Of a DNA stretch of 33,990 bases, positions 31,522 through 33,990 are shown piece after piece; positions within the stretch are counted from its first letter, which is position 1, and every line of letters starts with the position of its first letter. The DNA is taken from the NCBI GenBank assembly GCA_023434855.1, contig JAEYSJ010000368.1, positions 1 through 33,990 on the forward strand, written 5' to 3'. This DNA comes from Bacillota bacterium. Its GTDB lineage: Bacteria; Bacillota_C; Negativicutes; JAEYSJ01. Under the pieces are notes generated by a model. That model searched no databases. It was not told the DNA's origin and worked only from the letters and a program-made list of their open reading frames with translations. The position numbers were made by a program, and so were the translations under genes.

Positions 31522-32169
31522 ATGACGGCATGGAATGTATTTGAGATTATGGGGATAGTGGCTTTCGCTGTTTCCGGAGCGTTGACAGGTATACAAAAGA
31601 AGCTTGATATTTTTGGGGTGCTGGTACTTGCTGTTACTACAGCTGTTGGTGGTGGAATATTGAGAGATGTAATTATCGGAAATACACCACCGCTTACTTT
31701 CCGTGATCCCACTTTCGTCACTATCAGCGCCATTGCAACAATCGGCGTTTGTTTTACCTATCGCTGGCTGGATAAATTCAAATATACTATCCAGATATTT
31801 GATGCAATTGGTTTGGGGGCATTTACGGCTACCAGTGCTAATCTTGCCATTCAGCACAACCTGAATACCTTGTTTATTGTAACGACTGTTGCTGTTATCA
31901 CGGGAATTGGCGGGAGTGTCATGCGGGATGTGTTTGTCAAGGAGATTCCCTATGTCTTCCGGCAAGAAGTCTACGCGATCACTACGATTATTGGCGCTGT
32001 GAGCTTCTATTATTTGCAGTTTTATTTTAAAGGCAATATTCCCTTATATTTTGCTTTTTGCATTACTACAGGCTTGCGGATTTGTTGTATAAAATATGGG
32101 CTGAATTTTCCTGTCATTGGCGTTAAATTTGATGACTGGATATCAGGCAGTCGTAATTCGGGTAGATAA
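31522..32169 (+). CDS. UPF0126/TRIC-like membrane protein (YadS/YicG family)
   Basis: This is a 215-residue membrane protein with about seven helices and an internal duplication: GGGILRDVIIGNTPP near residue 44 and GGSVMRDVFVKEIPY near residue 132 are the two copies of the family's GG-x2-RD motif. Such proteins share the fold of trimeric intracellular cation channels; one relative in Escherichia coli (YicG) has been tied to glycine transport. ATG 31522 follows GGGAGAATAAAGGA. It probably shares the transcript of the TVP38 gene (37-base gap) and is closed by a clear terminator. Ion or amino acid transport is likely; the substrate is unknown. Confidence 0.92.
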   Translation: MTAWNVFEIMGIVAFAVSGALTGIQKKLDIFGVLVLAVTTAVGGGILRDVIIGNTPPLTFRDPTFVTISAIATIGVCFTYRWLDKFKYTIQIFDAIGLGAFTATSANLAIQHNLNTLFIVTTVAVITGIGGSVMRDVFVKEIPYVFRQEVYAITTIIGAVSFYYLQFYFKGNIPLYFAFCITTGLRICCIKYGLNFPVIGVKFDDWISGSRNSGR

Positions 32170-32202
32170 TATGAGAGTTTTGGCAAACTTAAATAATAGT
32201 GA

Positions 32203-32243
32203 AAAAACTCCTGCCAAATTATATAAATTCGGCAGGAGTTTTT
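32203..32243 (+). terminator. Rho-independent terminator after the UPF0126 gene
   Basis: AAAAACTCCTGCC (32203-32215) and GGCAGGAGTTTTT (32231-32243) are perfect 13-base complements with a 15-base loop and a terminal T-run. Confidence 0.95.
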
Positions 32244-32334
32244 AATTTTTTATCTTAATATTATATAGAATATGCCTTGGGAAAAGTTTTTTATCTTCGG
32301 TCCTCTTTGACAACTTACTGTAGAGGTGAGAAAC

Positions 32335-32994
32335 TTGCGAGATAAAACAAAGCTGACAATTGACGCATATAACAAAAATTCTTACAGTTATGCTGATAAA
32401 TTTATGTATTTTAATTCCTATGCCAAACATGCTATTGAGTTTGCCGGCTTATTAATGGATGGCTTTAAAATATTAGACCTAGGATGCGGGCCGGGGAATG
32501 TGGCCAAGCAACTATGTGCATTAAAGAGGCTGGAGGTTACTGGAATTGATCTGTCTTCTGAAATGCTGGAAATAGCCAGAATCAATGTCCCGGGTGGCAA
32601 GTTTTTTCTTCAGGACTCTCGGACAGCAAATTTTCCATCGGAATATTTTGATGCGGTGGTGCTTTCTTTTAGTATCGTTCACTTGGATGATGATGAAGCA
32701 TATGAGGTATTAGCTAATGCCGCAAAATGGCTGCGAGAAGATGGTTACCTCTATTTAAGTTTTATGGAAGGGAAAAAGCCAGGCTTTGAAACGACCAGCT
32801 TTTCTTCACAGCCTATATTTTTTAATTATTTCCAGGCAACTGAAATCGAAGATTGTTTAAAAGACAATGGAATCGATTGTTTTCGACGTGTGCGGCAAGA
32901 TTATTTAGAGACTGACGGGAGTAAAACCACGGATGCATTTATTTTTGGTAAAAAACGTAATACCAGTTACTACAAGGCGGGTTCAATAGATTAA
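32335..32994 (+). CDS. Class I SAM-dependent methyltransferase
   Basis: This Rossmann-fold methyltransferase has 219 residues. The SAM-binding motif I is ILDLGCGPGNVAKQL (from residue 46); motif II has VTGIDLSSEMLEIAR with the acidic residue that holds the ribose. FFLQDSRTANFPSEYFDAVVLSFSIVHLDDDE covers motifs III and IV, and the late strands are WLREDGYLYLSF. This is the UbiE/Methyltransf_11-like group, which acts on small molecules. I chose TTG 32335, which has AGAGGTGAG about five bases before it; GTG 32326 lies inside that ribosome site and is less likely. It stands alone, with a terminator before it and hairpins after it, so its substrate has no contextual clue. Confidence 0.9.
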   Translation: MRDKTKLTIDAYNKNSYSYADKFMYFNSYAKHAIEFAGLLMDGFKILDLGCGPGNVAKQLCALKRLEVTGIDLSSEMLEIARINVPGGKFFLQDSRTANFPSEYFDAVVLSFSIVHLDDDEAYEVLANAAKWLREDGYLYLSFMEGKKPGFETTSFSSQPIFFNYFQATEIEDCLKDNGIDCFRRVRQDYLETDGSKTTDAFIFGKKRNTSYYKAGSID

Positions 32995-33010
32995 CGTAGC
33001 GAAATTAAGC

Positions 33011-33069
33011 TTGTTAGCAGACTAAAAATCTAACAAAATGGGACAGGGGATAGCTTAAGAACCCCTGTC
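33011..33069. repeat. Two adjacent hairpins (possible REP-like element)
   Basis: TTGTTAG (33011-33017) pairs with CTAACAA (33030-33036). GACAGGGG (33042-33049) pairs with CCCCTGTC (33062-33069). Both are perfect, with 12-base loops. The first may act as a weak terminator for the methyltransferase. The GGGACAGG core recalls the GGGGACAGGTTTA string near 3105, suggesting a dispersed repeat. Confidence 0.5.
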
Positions 33070-33156
33070 TCTGTAAGATATAGTACAGAAGGATTATCCA
33101 TTCTGGGGAAGAAAAACTTCGAACAATTAGTTTTATGTATAGCGGGAAGGAAGGAT

Positions 33157-33360
33157 ATGAAATGCCCTTGTCCCAGGGAAGATTTTTTCTATACCCATAC
33201 ATTGAGACAATTCATCCATTTCCAAAGCATTTGCGTTTTAGCTGGTCTCATGACAAGTGGACAAGTCCGCTTTGCGGACATAACCAAAGACAACCTTGTC
33301 GCATTGAAGGCCGATGTGTCTGAAACTGCAGGCTTAGAACCGGCATATGGCAGGTTTTAA
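33157..33360 (+). CDS. Possible small protein of 67 residues, unrecognised
   Basis: ATG 33157 follows GGAAGGAAGG at good spacing. The frame starts MKCPCPREDFFYTH, has a hydrophobic middle (ICVLAGLMTS) and reads VRFADITKDNLVALKADV before ending at TAA 33358. The last 35 residues have plausible coding character, so it may be a genuine small gene or the remains of a larger one. A perfect GTCCGC-ttt-GCGGAC hairpin lies inside it (33264-33278). An overlapping frame from 33135 is less convincing. No family recognised. Confidence 0.35.
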   Translation: MKCPCPREDFFYTHTLRQFIHFQSICVLAGLMTSGQVRFADITKDNLVALKADVSETAGLEPAYGRF

Positions 33361-33361
33361 A

Positions 33362-33379
33362 AGTTCAACCTAATGAACT
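33362..33379 (-). terminator. Weak terminator-like hairpin for the minus-strand gene
   Basis: On the minus strand AGTTCA, a six-base loop and TGAACT are followed by TTTT, 22 bases after the stop of the Fe-S gene. The stem is short, so this is a low-confidence call. Confidence 0.3.
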
Positions 33380-33401
33380 GGGTCAAGGTTATGGAAACAA
33401 T

Positions 33402-33990
33402 TCAGGCAAGGATACGAATATCCTCAACCCGCACATGGAAACCGGTGTTTTTTTCCAACGCCATATTCAGTAACCCGGTATGATTCAGATTCATCATGCA
33501 AAGCCCGGGTAAAAAGGTAACCCGGGTACCTAGTATTAACTCCTTGGCCAAACCGGCGGCAATTCCTTCAAAGCCAATCATATGATATGCGTGAACATCC
33601 TTGACCTTCTGCTCCCGCGATACCTTCGGCCCGACTACCCAGGTATATAACAAGCCCGTAACCACATCTGCTTCAAGAACCTGGAGAACGTGAGGAATGG
33701 GACAGCCGGCCCCCATTGGGCGACCCAATACATAGTCACCCTTTTTAATAGCCATTTTTTCAACCATATCCCCTCGAAACGGAAGGACGATTTTCCGGGC
33801 CGAAATCTCTCCTGGAAGCGGAGTTAAAATAAAATCATAAGCATTCCCCAGCACATCTTTTCCAGTATAATTAGCTTCCCGGGTACTCCCGGGAGTCTTT
33901 CGGCCCTCTTTTTCATAAAAAGGGCAATTCGCATAAGTCTTTTGTCCTTCATCAACGCGATTCAAAAAATCACCGCAATTATGTTCACCG
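33402..33990 (-). CDS. Probable [4Fe-4S] protein, 5' end cut off by the window
   Basis: The minus-strand frame is open to the window edge, so the true start lies beyond 33990; a TTG at 33965 is not needed as a start. The first visible part reads EHNCGDFLNRVDEGQKTYANCPFY. The spacing C-x2-F-x3-V-x2-G-x6-CP matches the second half of the small 4Fe-4S domain found in RnfB and the corrinoid protein AcsC, with its first cysteines presumably upstream. The remaining 170 or so residues form a globular domain (IVLPFRGDMVEKMAIKKGDYVLGRP, GAGCPIPHVLQVLEADVVTGLLYTWVVGP, YHMIGFEGIA, FLPGLCMMNLNHTGLLN) with several cysteines. I do not recognise a named function. A redox or corrinoid/CO2-fixation link is possible but unproven. 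Confidence 0.75.
   Translation of the reverse strand, partial: GEHNCGDFLNRVDEGQKTYANCPFYEKEGRKTPGSTREANYTGKDVLGNAYDFILTPLPGEISARKIVLPFRGDMVEKMAIKKGDYVLGRPMGAGCPIPHVLQVLEADVVTGLLYTWVVGPKVSREQKVKDVHAYHMIGFEGIAAGLAKELILGTRVTFLPGLCMMNLNHTGLLNMALEKNTGFHVRVEDIRILA

Noticed and set aside
31498..31965. A minus-strand frame of 155 codons over the UPF0126 gene
   Set aside because: The plus-strand gene has clear family motifs and a ribosome site; the opposite frame has neither.

Overview
The window looks like a chromosomal stretch from an anaerobic, endospore-forming Firmicute that keeps an outer membrane (Negativicutes, most likely Sporomusaceae; inference). Three observations support this. CodY, an SpoIIIE-type translocase, strong AGGAGG ribosome binding sites and a candidate 0A box and sigma-K-like promoter point to a spore-forming Firmicute. 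A complete RND inner-membrane pump with its lipoprotein adaptor points to a diderm envelope. A glycyl radical enzyme with its activase points to anaerobic life. No rRNA, tRNA, CRISPR array, intact insertion sequence or phage gene was seen.

Layout. 1-2055: the end of a glycyl radical enzyme, its radical SAM activase and a GlpF-type channel. 2245-2901: a decayed SanA/YdcF-type gene. 3141-8034: an NAD salvage operon (nadD, nadE, an NrtR-type Nudix regulator, pncB, a nicotinamidase-like hydrolase) behind a sigma-A promoter whose -10 box lies inside an inverted repeat. 8193-10375: an M32 carboxypeptidase and a conserved hypothetical. 10551-12155: an orphan PocR/PAS sensor kinase. 12327-12494: a non-coding inverted-repeat element. 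12617-16263: a sigma-54 module with two activator-type sites, a -24/-12 promoter and a 25-residue ORF, then an amino acid permease, an ornithine-racemase-like enzyme and a GNAT acetyltransferase. 16300-16615: a tiny Tyr/Trp/Pro-rich protein with a sigma-K-like promoter and its own terminator. 17026-22723: an Old Yellow Enzyme, FtsK/SpoIIIE, CodY and UppP. 22970-30725: two efflux systems, RND (adaptor plus pump) and EmrAB-type (TetR, HlyD, DHA2). 30819-32994: a TVP38 membrane protein on a probably leaderless transcript, a UPF0126 membrane protein and a methyltransferase. 33402-33990 (minus strand): a truncated probable [4Fe-4S] protein.

How genes work together. The NAD operon encodes every step of the Preiss-Handler route from nicotinamide to NAD, together with its probable repressor. 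The sigma-54 module pairs uptake of an amino acid with a racemase and an acetyltransferase, which suggests nutrient-triggered use of ornithine or a related amino acid. TetR, emrA and emrB form a probable self-regulated drug-efflux operon next to the RND pump; no TolC-like outer membrane partner is encoded here.

Most interesting for follow-up: the sigma-54 module with its small ORF, the operator/promoter of the NAD operon, the probable leaderless TVP38 transcript, the candidate late-sporulation microprotein, and the unexplained structured DNA at 12327-12494, 14406-14604 and 16620-16914. All assignments come from reading motifs by eye; no database search was run.
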